Origin: Fuerstiella sp.
GTDB taxonomy: Bacteria > Planctomycetota > Planctomycetia > Planctomycetales > Planctomycetaceae
Assembly: GCA_022447225.1 (NCBI GenBank)
Contig: JAKVAZ010000007.1
Coordinates: 422,475-486,474, forward strand
Direction of reading: 5' to 3'
DNA length: 64,000 bases
A model generated the notes under the pieces. That model was not told the origin of the DNA. It did not search any database and was given only the letters and a program-made list of their open reading frames with translations. The position numbers and the translations under genes were made by a program. Positions 45,234-53,452 of the stretch are shown one piece after another (the first letter of the stretch is position 1; the number at the start of each line of letters is the position of its first letter).

Positions 45234-48062
45234 TTAGTACTTTGTTAATGTTTCATCCAGGTTAAGCAGCACGTTTCCAATAATCGCCCAGGCAGCCAGT
45301 TCGGCTGTTGTGACGCCGGACGGCGCGGCATTGACAGTGTTGCCGTCGGAAAAGATTCGCGCCGCCGCCGGGTCAAGCGCATAGATTTCGACGTTTTTAC
45401 GGTAAAGTTGGCTCAGTTGATCAATTTCCTCCGGCGAAGGCTGTCGAGCTACGCACAGCCGGAACCCGTAGGCTGCCTTTTGACGGACATCTCCATCGAT
45501 CTCTGTAGCCATGCGGCGTCCGAGTGCGGCGGCGCACTGAACGAATACCGGGTCATTGAGCGTGACCAAAGCCTGTAACGGTGTATTGGTTCGCGGTCGA
45601 CGTTCCACACAGATGTTGCGACGTGGGGCGTCAAAGGTAATCATCGAAGGATACGGGGCTGTACGTTTCCACCACGTGTACAGTGCGCGTCGATACTGCT
45701 GGCCCTTTGTGCTCAGCTCCCACTGTGTGCTGTAACTGTGAATCTGTTCGAAGACCCCTGGTGGCTGATAAGGAAACACACCGGGACCGCCTGCCTGCCG
45801 GGTCAACAGTCCGCTCACAGCGAGTGCGTTGTCGCGTATCATTTCGGCATCCAGTCGGAACACCGGACCGCGGGAAAACAGTCGATTGTCCGGATCACTC
45901 CGAAGCCGATCGGGAGTCACAGTTGACGACTGACGGTACGTTGCTGACATGACGATTAGTTTTTGCATGGCCTGCAGATCCCATCCACGGGACACAAACT
46001 CTGTGGCCAGATAATCGAGCAGCATTGGGTGGGACGGAGGAGAACCCTGAATTCCAAGATCTTCGCTCGTTTCCACGATGGCTTTGCCGAACAGCAGTGC
46101 CCAGATACGGTTCATCGTTACGCGTGCCACCAGTGGGTTTTCCGGTCGCATGAGCCACCGCGCCAGTCCCAGTCGATTGTATTGCTCATTCTGCGGCCAG
46201 GAGTGCCATGCGGCAGGAACACCAGCCCGGACCTGTTCACCAGGATCCAGAAAGCTTCCGCGATGTAAAATACGGGTTTCACGCGGTTCGTCGTTCTCGA
46301 CCATGATCAGTGTGGAGGAAGGGGCTGATTTTTCTTCCAGTGTCTGGACTTCCTCCCGAACCGACGCAAGCAGCGGAGTGACTGTTCGGAAGTAGTTCGT
46401 CAGCTGAGTACGCTGAAGTTCCGTACGCCGGTTGTTTGGTATGTTCAGGATTGCGAATGTTGGCAATGGCGCCAGTTTATCTTTGACCGGTTCCTCGGTA
46501 CTGTCGTCGGAATACGTCCACAATCGAAAACGGCCAACACCGTGGCCAGCTAACCGGGAATCATGGGACATCCGGATCCGCAGATGCGATCCTTTCGGGA
46601 TGTCTTCCGTTTGATCGCCAACAAAGGTTGCATGGGCCTCTTCCTGATCGGTGCACCACCGGGTGTTCTGATCGTCGTCAATCGCGCCGGTGATGTTGCT
46701 GCCATCTGCCTGGTAGCTGGCGATCGCAGACTGAAGGGGAACCCGCTGCCACATCTTCCGGCGGCCGGGGGCGGAGTAATCCAGCCGAATGCTGCTAAGG
46801 TCAAAATTGCCGCTGTCTTCGTCCCGTCCCGGACCACCGTATGGAAGTTTTTCATGCCTGAGGACCTCAATGCCGATGCCGGACAGATCAGAAGTCGGTA
46901 CAGGAAACGATATTTCATAGACATCGTGATCAGGATTTTTTCCACTCGCCAGAATTGAATGATCATCAAGCAATTCAAGATCAGCCCCACAGAGCGATTT
47001 GATTTCGGTCGGTACAATGATGTTCCACCTGTTGCCGGCTGCGATTTTAGCTTCCCAGCGGAGCTGTCGGGCGGCAAGTTCCGGATGGTCACCTGCGTAC
47101 TGCCTTCGTAATTCTGTGAGTCGGGTTCTGTACTTTGCGATGGCGGAACGTTCCAGTGGACTTGTCGCGCTGATGGTGCCTCGCTCTGCAGCTGAATCTG
47201 CAGAGTTGTTGAAGAATGCGTACAACCGGAAGTAATCACGCTGGCTAAACGGGTCGTACTTGTGGTCATGGCACTGGGCACAGCCCATCGTGGTTCCCAT
47301 CCACACGGTCATGGTCGTGTTCACGCGATCAATGACCGATTCAACACGAAACTGTTCGGGATCAGTTCCGGCTTCGTAACAGAACGGTGTGTTGCGATGG
47401 AAACCGGTCGCAATCTGCTCACTGTCGGTGGGATTCGGCAGCAGGTCACCGGCAAGTTGTTCGATCGTGAATCGATCAAACGAAAGACCTCGATGAAACG
47501 CGTCGATGACCCAGTCTCGATAGAGCCAGATGTTTCGCGTTCCATCACTTTCATAGCCATGTGTATCGGCGTAACGCGCCAGATCCAGCCACCACGCCGT
47601 CATTCTTTCGGCGTACTCCACTGACTGCAGCAGTCGGTCAACGACCGTTACGTAGGCATCGTCAGACTGATCGACAACAAAGGCTCTTACTTCTTCAGGT
47701 GTGGGCGGTAAACCGGTCAGGTCCAGGGTCACACGGCGAATCAGAGTTGTCCTGTCGGCAGCAGGTGACGGTGCCAGCCCTTCCTGTTCAAGTCGATGCA
47801 GAACAAAAGCGTCGATTTGATTCTGTGCCCACTTGTTGTCACGGACAGGGGGAAGTTCCGGCCGCTGAGGCACGCTATAGGACCAGTGATCATCTTCAGA
47901 TGATTCGGCGGCGTTACCAGGAGTTGCACTATTCATAACGGCGACTGACAGGACCAGTGTGCACAGGAAGTATCCGTGCCATGTGTCGCCGGTAAAACGG
48001 TTGCCGATAAGCTGTGCGTGGGTCGTGTTCCGGGTCAGCGTTTGTGTTTTCAGAGTAGTCAT
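45234..48062 (-). CDS. DUF1549-DUF1553 secreted protein without PSCyt1 (locus 2)
   Basis: About 942 residues. The N-terminal membrane/leader segment (YFLCTLVLSVAVMNSATPG) suggests export. Unlike the proteins of loci 1 and 3 there is no N-terminal CxxCH module; the chain goes straight to DUF1549 (NQIDAFVLHRLEQEG, LIRRVTLDLTGLPPTPEEV), whose [12 protein letters not shown] motif is kept, then a ~270-residue region with an F5/8-like beta block (NITGAIDDDQNTRWCTDQEE), then DUF1553 ([36 protein letters not shown]). The inserted region, with DDDQNTRW and FRLWTYSDD, resembles a discoidin-type carbohydrate-binding domain. Co-transcribed with the DUF1501 gene 2 bp downstream. Confidence 0.92.
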   Translation of the reverse strand: MTTLKTQTLTRNTTHAQLIGNRFTGDTWHGYFLCTLVLSVAVMNSATPGNAAESSEDDHWSYSVPQRPELPPVRDNKWAQNQIDAFVLHRLEQEGLAPSPAADRTTLIRRVTLDLTGLPPTPEEVRAFVVDQSDDAYVTVVDRLLQSVEYAERMTAWWLDLARYADTHGYESDGTRNIWLYRDWVIDAFHRGLSFDRFTIEQLAGDLLPNPTDSEQIATGFHRNTPFCYEAGTDPEQFRVESVIDRVNTTMTVWMGTTMGCAQCHDHKYDPFSQRDYFRLYAFFNNSADSAAERGTISATSPLERSAIAKYRTRLTELRRQYAGDHPELAARQLRWEAKIAAGNRWNIIVPTEIKSLCGADLELLDDHSILASGKNPDHDVYEISFPVPTSDLSGIGIEVLRHEKLPYGGPGRDEDSGNFDLSSIRLDYSAPGRRKMWQRVPLQSAIASYQADGSNITGAIDDDQNTRWCTDQEEAHATFVGDQTEDIPKGSHLRIRMSHDSRLAGHGVGRFRLWTYSDDSTEEPVKDKLAPLPTFAILNIPNNRRTELQRTQLTNYFRTVTPLLASVREEVQTLEEKSAPSSTLIMVENDEPRETRILHRGSFLDPGEQVRAGVPAAWHSWPQNEQYNRLGLARWLMRPENPLVARVTMNRIWALLFGKAIVETSEDLGIQGSPPSHPMLLDYLATEFVSRGWDLQAMQKLIVMSATYRQSSTVTPDRLRSDPDNRLFSRGPVFRLDAEMIRDNALAVSGLLTRQAGGPGVFPYQPPGVFEQIHSYSTQWELSTKGQQYRRALYTWWKRTAPYPSMITFDAPRRNICVERRPRTNTPLQALVTLNDPVFVQCAAALGRRMATEIDGDVRQKAAYGFRLCVARQPSPEEIDQLSQLYRKNVEIYALDPAAARIFSDGNTVNAAPSGVTTAELAAWAIIGNVLLNLDETLTKY

Positions 48063-48640
48063 TGAGGCGTCTCAGTAACAAATGTGTGAGATCCGTGTGG
48101 CTGTGAATAGTGCAGCAACTGCAGGACTCGGCCGTTCAACGATACCTGTTGTTTTCACTCTATCGGTTTTTTCCCTTCATTCAAATGCTAACAGGCCGCA
48201 GAAAAACAGGTTGTTTGCAGTCAGATACACATCCACAATCGGTCTTTGTCTGCGGCAGGTTCAGGCAGGCAGGACTGCCGGAAAACTGTTCGCAGTGAGG
48301 ATAGCAGTTGCTGGTAGTTGCCTGTCAGCCGGGGCAGTGTGGCACGATTAATTGACTTGCGAAGTTTTTGGTCATGACTTTGGTGCGTATTGATTAAGAG
48401 GGGACACTTCACACGTGGAAAAGTTTCGAGAGTAAAGGCACAAGCTGCACGTTTTGTATTGCTGCAGTCCGGCAGATCACGGGGCCTGATCCGAGATGAC
48501 CGGCAACAGGTTACAGTGTTGTATTCAGGTGAACGCCGCGGTTAATTCGGACGAGCCGAAATATCTGCTTTACCAGTGACGATGGTTTCACTCGCTGCCG
48601 GCGGGGATGCGGACACCGCGATTATCATCGCTCTCATGAC
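48063..48640. other. Intergenic, no gene supported
   Basis: 578 bases before the tag remnant. Short ORFs give noise-like peptides and no SD site. Likely contains the promoter of the minus-strand DUF1549 gene, not identified. Confidence 0.35.
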
Positions 48641-48645
48641 GAAGA

Positions 48646-48797
48646 ATGAAGGCGTTCGCTGATTTTGATTTTGCAAACATCGCTGAAGTCAGCGAAAATG
48701 ATGTTGAACGGCTCTTGAAGGATGACGGCATTGTCCGTCACCGAGGAAAATTTATCGCCACTTTCAACAATGCTCGGCCCGCGATCGAAATCGTCGA
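48646..48797 (+). pseudogene. tag: Remnant of DNA-3-methyladenine glycosylase I (tag)
   Basis: About 50 codons reading KAFADFDFANIAEVSENDVE and then RLLKDDGIVRHRGKFIATFN. This matches the Tag core (family text is like FAGFDPxKVA...DVERLLxDxGIVRNRxKIEAxIxNA). The upstream LMTKNEGVR in another frame corresponds to the part before it, implying a frameshift, and after NNARPAIEIVED the match stops in a repeat. Neither zinc-site residues nor the catalytic half are present. Decayed gene; cannot be functional. Confidence 0.7.
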
Positions 48798-48814
48798 AGA
48801 CTGTGCTCGTCCGG

Positions 48815-48856
48815 GCGGGAACCACTGCCGGCGGGAACCACTGCCGGCGGGAACCA
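48815..48856. repeat. 16-bp tandem repeat, 2.6 copies
   Basis: gcgggaaccactgccg occurs at 48815-48830 and 48831-48846, with a partial third copy to 48856. It sits exactly where the tag remnant loses homology, so it may mark the deletion junction or the slippage that destroyed the gene. Confidence 0.85.
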
Positions 48857-49052
48857 TAGTCGCCGGATCCCCTGCACTGTTGCCGTGCGTGCACAAAACC
48901 AGTGTCTGATCCTGGACCGTCACTGTGATCGAACAGAAGGGGAAATGCCTGAGGAACCGGTATTCATTCGGGATTCGAAATTCATCGAAGTCGCTCGTCG
49001 AGTCCGGATCCCGGTCCGGTGCTGAGAAAAATCGACCCACGAAACCATCGAA

Positions 49053-49394
49053 TCAGTTAACCGCATCCGGATAAAGGCGTCCTGAACGCCCGGGAGGAAG
49101 TGTTTCCGGTTCGCGTGGCAGACCTCGCAGCAATCTCTGCTCAGCGGCTCGACGTTCGATGGTACGTGGTCTGTCAAAGTCGCGCGGGCGTGCATCCAGT
49201 GCTGGTCCAATTGCAGGATCAAAGAATGGATCGTTGTGTTCGTACGAAGCTCGTTCCGCCAGTGGATGCGGTCGGAAGAATGTGGGCATTCGGGTGTTTT
49301 GTGGCGTAATACAGCCGCCGAATGCACAGCACAACAGGCCTGAAGTCAGACACTGCAGCAAAAATGAACGGGATTGACTGGATGTGAGATTCAC
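49053..49394 (-). CDS. Small lipoprotein of unknown function
   Basis: 113 residues from a GTG at 49394. The N-terminus (SFLLQCLTSGLLCCAFGGCI) is a lipoprotein signal with lipobox AFGGC, so it is probably lipidated and membrane-attached. The mature part is short, Pro/Arg-rich and without strong secondary structure (FFRPHPLAERASYEHNDPFF, then DARPRDFDRPRTIERRAAEQ). No family is recognised. No SD upstream. Minus strand, no co-directional neighbour closer than the DUF547 gene 349 bp upstream. Confidence 0.65.
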   Translation of the reverse strand: MNLTSSQSRSFLLQCLTSGLLCCAFGGCITPQNTRMPTFFRPHPLAERASYEHNDPFFDPAIGPALDARPRDFDRPRTIERRAAEQRLLRGLPREPETLPPGRSGRLYPDAVN

Positions 49395-49515
49395 GTGCCG
49401 CGTCGTTCACTTAAAACGGGATATACCTGCCTGGCCGCTCATGACACGCGTCAAGCGTCATTATGGCTGACCGATGAACGAGGTTTGTAGCGACGATCAG
49501 GGACTTACAGCAAGA

Positions 49516-49736
49516 CGAGATTGGCAGAATCTGCCGGTGTTGATCGGCTAATTCTGCCGAACTCGTCAGTTTCATACACGAATGCTTTCAATCATTCCGA
49601 CGTGGCCTGTGAATTCGCTTTGACACAGCCAGTGATAATTCCTATTGTCTCGGCCTTCCGTACAAAACAGCAAACGGACTTGCTGAGTTGCGGAGCCGAA
49701 GCGGTACTGCCATGGATGGCGTTGGCCGCTTTTTTT
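49516..49736 (+). ncRNA. Candidate structured + strand RNA ending in an intrinsic terminator
   Basis: No protein gene fits this segment on the plus strand. At 49516-49565 a two-level hairpin is visible: outer cgag/ctcg with a20/a61 mismatch, then ggcagaa/ttctgcc (49523-49529 with 49552-49558), then gccg/cggc (49533-49536 with 49545-49548) over an 8-base loop. Near 49602-49635 a ggcctgtg/cacagcc stem with one bulge follows, and the segment ends in a terminator hairpin with T7. Length of about 220 nt fits an sRNA. The 5' end and promoter are unknown, so the limits are approximate. Confidence 0.45.
49699..49736 (+). terminator. Rho-independent terminator (+ strand)
   Basis: aagcgg (49699-49704) pairs with ccgctt (49726-49731); inside, gcca/tggc (49709-49712 with 49717-49720) closes a tgga tetraloop. 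Seven T residues (49730-49736) follow. Its orientation ends + strand transcription, yet no + strand protein gene precedes it, which is why the region above is listed as a candidate RNA. Confidence 0.65.
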
Positions 49737-49742
49737 ATGCGC

Positions 49743-50588
49743 TCAATGCTGTTCGTTGAGGTGCCAGTCATAATCCAGATAGCTGACGCGAAGTCGACCG
49801 GATACGGCGACTTTTTGTGCGGCCTGTGTCGGCAGCCAGCGAGCGATTGTTTTGAGCTGATCTGACTGATTGCTGCCGAAGTCTGAAGCGAACCACTTCA
49901 AAATGGACGATAGCTGAATCTCTCCGTCGCTGTACCGGAAGTTCCGCGGATGAAGAAAAAATTTGCGGGCACTTGTGTCCAGTTGATTCTGGACAGAGTT
50001 GGGTTTGTAGGATTCGTTGAGCAGTCGTGGACACCCGACTGAAGCGCAGACAATCGCGAAATGAACGCGCGACTCGTTCATTTTTAGAAGAATTTCGTGT
50101 TCGATTCGATTCAGTGAGTACGGGTGACCATCGACGAAGAGTTGCAGGTGTTTCCAGATGTTGTATCCGGAGGCACTGGGCGTGTGATTGCGGATGCTGC
50201 TGGTTGGATATTCCCTAAGGATTCCGTGAATGGTGACCGCGTTGTAGGCGTTGATCCAAAAAGCCAGCACAGCATCCGCGGATGACGTCCTTGTTCTTTT
50301 GCCCGTCGACAAATGGGCCAGATACTGTTCCAAACTGCGTCGGTCGGCGATATTGGTGGCCCACCTGCCGTAATTTACCATTCCGTGTTCGTTCACGTAG
50401 GCTTTTAGCAGTCGATCCCATCCTGAATGATCGATTTGTTCGAGCGGCGTAGTTGCCCGGACGCGTGTTCCTACGTAGACCTCTTTCTGACCGATCAGAC
50501 TGAAGGCAGCCATTCCTGCAGTAGTCGCTAACACCAGAGCTATCAGGCGTTTCGTCAGCATTTTTCTGAGGAGTTTGTGTGGCATCAT
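49743..50588 (-). CDS. DUF547 protein
   Basis: About 281 residues from the ATG at 50588 (ATGs at 50585 and 50561 are alternatives; a longer frame to 50720 lacks support). A hydrophobic N-terminal segment (LIALVLATTAGMAAFSLIG) suggests membrane anchoring or export. DUF547 hallmarks: VLAFWINAYNAVTIHGILRE, then IEHEIL, HFAIVCASVGCPRL, and the final VSYLDYDWHLN. The family is of unknown biochemical function, with a transglutaminase-like Cys (in CASVGCP) and nearby His that suggest a thiol active site. Ends about six bases after the + strand terminator, so transcripts of the two strands converge. Confidence 0.88.
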   Translation of the reverse strand: MMPHKLLRKMLTKRLIALVLATTAGMAAFSLIGQKEVYVGTRVRATTPLEQIDHSGWDRLLKAYVNEHGMVNYGRWATNIADRRSLEQYLAHLSTGKRTRTSSADAVLAFWINAYNAVTIHGILREYPTSSIRNHTPSASGYNIWKHLQLFVDGHPYSLNRIEHEILLKMNESRVHFAIVCASVGCPRLLNESYKPNSVQNQLDTSARKFFLHPRNFRYSDGEIQLSSILKWFASDFGSNQSDQLKTIARWLPTQAAQKVAVSGRLRVSYLDYDWHLNEQH

Positions 50589-50843
50589 GCATGGTCGTTC
50601 GCTGTAGACGGTCACTGACCGCTGATTGTGGCGCCGCAGAAATCCTAACGAACAAGCATTCGAATTTCGGTAAGGTGTCGAATCGGAGCTGCCGCTCCGG
50701 TTAATCAAACACGGGTACACCAGCAGTGGCGGTACCCCATGGAATTAACGGGGCTGCTGGGTTGTATCGCGAGATCTGATTAGCCAAAGTCTGGTCCTGC
50801 CGTTATGAGTCTGTACTGATCGTTAAAATGTGAAATTCAGAGA

Positions 50844-51812
50844 GTGACAGAGCTGATGGACGTCCTGAACAGGGTTGTTGCCGGGGTTGCTATGCCGGAG
50901 TCCCGGCCGTGGGATGCGGCCAATCTTGATTCTGCAACCCGGGCCGCCGTTCGGCAGGCGTTTCATCTTGCGTCTTCCATGGGGATTCCTCTGCAGCTTG
51001 TTACAGCCGTTAACGAACCGGAACGTCCTTTTTTTGATTCCGGGGTTGATACAGATCAACAGGCCGTTGTGGATCAACAGGAGGCGAATCAGGTACTGAC
51101 AGATCTGAAGTCTGACTATGTGAAGCTCAATGTGCGAGTCTCAGGTAAAGTTGTATTCGGACAGCCCTGGTTGGAAATCATGCGAGCGGCTGAGAATTCA
51201 CGACGGACGCTGATCGTTTGCGGTACACAAAATTCAGGCGCTGTCCGTCGGCTTCTGTTTGGCACGACCGGAATGCGGTTGCTGCGGCATGCGTCCGGGC
51301 CGGTCTGGCTGGTGAAGCCGCGCGCGGACAACGATGCCGTTCTGGACGTACTGGCGGCGACGGATCTTTCGGAGGTCGGTAGAGATGTGATCGCCGCCGG
51401 TGTGACATTGGGTCGCGCATTGCCGGTACAACTGACAGTCATGCACGTCCTCGATGGACTTGAGGACCGTCAGGTGGTGCGCGGCGGTGCATCGGAAGAA
51501 GAAGTTTTGAATTGGCGTAAACAGGTCAGGGCTGACGCTGAAATCCAGTTGCAGGATCAGCTGGCGGAGACTGACTTCCGAACACTGTCGCAGGGTGTGC
51601 GAACACAGATGACAGAAGGCGTTGCCGATACCTGTATTTTGTCGGGGATCGAGGAATTTGATGTCGACCTGCTGGTCATGGCCAGCTCCGGACGAGGTGG
51701 CGTTCCGGGACTCCTTTTCGGCAACACGACGGAACGACTGCTGCCTGAACTTCCGTGTTCTCTGTTGGTGGTGAAGCCGGATGATTTCGAGTGTTCGGTT
51801 GTTCTCAGCTGA
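50844..51812 (+). CDS. Tandem universal stress protein (two Usp domains)
   Basis: 322 residues from a GTG at 50844 (ATG at 50856 is an alternative). Two UspA-like alpha/beta domains: residues about 1-155 and 165-322. The second has the ATP-loop glycine pattern ASSGRGGVPGLLFGNTTERLL (GxxGxxG...GxxTE) and ends LPCSLLVVKP. The first has GAVRRLLFGTTGMRLLRHAS with a less standard loop, so only the second domain is likely to bind ATP in the usual way. Stand-alone gene. Usp proteins are stress-response and metabolic regulators; target unknown. Confidence 0.9.
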   Translation: MTELMDVLNRVVAGVAMPESRPWDAANLDSATRAAVRQAFHLASSMGIPLQLVTAVNEPERPFFDSGVDTDQQAVVDQQEANQVLTDLKSDYVKLNVRVSGKVVFGQPWLEIMRAAENSRRTLIVCGTQNSGAVRRLLFGTTGMRLLRHASGPVWLVKPRADNDAVLDVLAATDLSEVGRDVIAAGVTLGRALPVQLTVMHVLDGLEDRQVVRGGASEEEVLNWRKQVRADAEIQLQDQLAETDFRTLSQGVRTQMTEGVADTCILSGIEEFDVDLLVMASSGRGGVPGLLFGNTTERLLPELPCSLLVVKPDDFECSVVLS

Positions 51813-52136
51813 GACGTGGCAGTCGAACTTCCCCAAAATCGGCCGGAATCGTGGAAACAGGACGTCTCTGGATTTTGCGGGTGCTGCCGGGCTTTAGACT
51901 GCCGGTGTCGTGTTGTTTGAATCAGCACCGACAGATTCAGCCTGCTCCGGAGAGTTTTCATTGGCTGTCTTCGGGTTGGTCCGCAGGACTTACTGTGAAT
52001 GACAATTTACTGTACTGAACTGATATCCGGTTTCATACGAAGAACTTGCATTGGGTCAGGCCTCTGCTGATTACAGGCTGCGTTCCAACATCAGATCGGA
52101 CGTCATTAGTGTTTGTATGATCGATGGTGAATAAAT
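51813..52136. other. Intergenic, no gene supported
   Basis: 324 bases between usp and the peptidase gene, both on plus. No ORF with a recognisable product. Probably contains a usp terminator and the peptidase promoter; neither stands out. Confidence 0.35.
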
Positions 52137-53318
52137 ATGTTTGACCTTTCGGCAATTCAACGAGCCCTGAAGCAGTTCGGGTTTGATGGCTGGTTGCTCT
52201 GTGACTTTCGCGGAAGCAATCTGCTGGCACGCCGAATTATGGATATTCCGGAGGAGATGACGGTTTCCAGGCGATACTGCTGTTTCATCCCTGTCAGCGG
52301 TGAACCACAAAAAATTGTGCACCGCATCGAAAGTGGCGTCCTGAATCATCTGCCTGGTGAAACGAGAGAGTATCTGACATGGCAGGAACTGGAGTCGGCT
52401 CTGGAAGCAGTCGTTTCCGGCAGTCGGCGAATTGCGATGGAATATTCCGCCCGGAACGCCAATCCTTACATTGGACGGGTGGACGCAGGCACGATTGAGG
52501 TCGTCAGGGGCTTCGGATGCAGTGTGGAGAGTTCCGGTGATTTGATTTCTCTGTTTGAAGCCACGCTGTCTGACGCTCAGTTTGACGCTCATCTGGCTGC
52601 ATCAGAGGTGACCTGTGATGCCTTTGAACGGGCATGGCAGTTCATTGCAGAAAGAATTGGAACCCGCGGCGAAGTTGAGGAACTGGCGGTTCAACAGATC
52701 ATTCTGCAACATTTCTCTGACTGCGAACTGATCACCAGCCATCCTCCGATTGTTGCGGTGAATGCAAACGGCGGCAATCCCCACTACGAAACAGGATCTG
52801 CTTCCGATACGGTCATTACTGCGCAGAGTTTTGTACTGATCGATATGTGGGGGCGCCACGACCACGATAATGGCATCTATAGCGATCTGACACGCTGCGG
52901 TTATACGGGGAACAACGTGCCGGATCACTACAGGGATGTTTTTAAAACGGTTGCTGCAGCGCGTGATGCGGGTGTCGATCTTGTGCGTTCCGAACTGGCC
53001 TCCGGACGACCGCTTCAGGGGTGGCAGGTAGATGACGCTGTGCGTGAGGTGATCGTTGCTGCAGGTTATGGAGAGGCCTTCTGTCATCGGGCCGGTCACA
53101 GTCTGGGGCGCGAAACCCACGGCAACGGAACTCACATCGACAATCTGGAAACACACGAAACCCGTCAGATCCTGCCGCGGACACTATTCACGATTGAACC
53201 TGGTATCTACCTGCCTGAGTTTGGCATTCGCAGCGAAGTAAACGTGTTCATCCACGCAGACAACACGGTGCAGGTCACGGGTGGTGAAATACAGCAGGAA
53301 CCGCATCGGATCGTGTGA
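52137..53318 (+). CDS. M24-family metallopeptidase (Xaa-Pro aminopeptidase-like)
   Basis: 393 residues with the two-domain creatinase/aminopeptidase P layout: N-terminal domain to about residue 150, C-terminal pita-bread domain. Metal ligands visible: Asp in FVLIDMWGRH, Asp in YSDLTRCGY, His in GHSLGRETHGNG, Glu in FTIEPGIYLPEFG and Glu in IRSEVNVFI. This set is intact, so a dinuclear-metal hydrolase (peptidase or prolidase) is likely. Cytoplasmic, no leader. ATG at 52137 with no obvious SD. A hairpin spans its stop codon. Confidence 0.93.
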   Translation: MFDLSAIQRALKQFGFDGWLLCDFRGSNLLARRIMDIPEEMTVSRRYCCFIPVSGEPQKIVHRIESGVLNHLPGETREYLTWQELESALEAVVSGSRRIAMEYSARNANPYIGRVDAGTIEVVRGFGCSVESSGDLISLFEATLSDAQFDAHLAASEVTCDAFERAWQFIAERIGTRGEVEELAVQQIILQHFSDCELITSHPPIVAVNANGGNPHYETGSASDTVITAQSFVLIDMWGRHDHDNGIYSDLTRCGYTGNNVPDHYRDVFKTVAAARDAGVDLVRSELASGRPLQGWQVDDAVREVIVAAGYGEAFCHRAGHSLGRETHGNGTHIDNLETHETRQILPRTLFTIEPGIYLPEFGIRSEVNVFIHADNTVQVTGGEIQQEPHRIV

Positions 53319-53337
53319 TCCGGTCCCCTGCGGTTCA
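53299..53337 (+). terminator. Stop-codon-spanning hairpin, possible terminator of the M24 gene
   Basis: gaaccgca (53299-53306) pairs with tgcggttc (53330-53337); inside, cggatc (53308-53313) pairs with gatccg (53318-53323). The stem brackets the TGA at 53316-53318. No T run follows, so it may be Rho-linked or an mRNA stabiliser rather than an intrinsic terminator. Confidence 0.4.
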
Positions 53338-53452
53338 GGTCATCGACAGGTCGCCAAGCATCCTGCCGAAAACCATAAACCATTTTACGAAGTCTGTATT
53401 TGGCTTCATAACGGGCATTATCCGTCCGTCCGTCGGCAAGTGTTCGGTGTCG

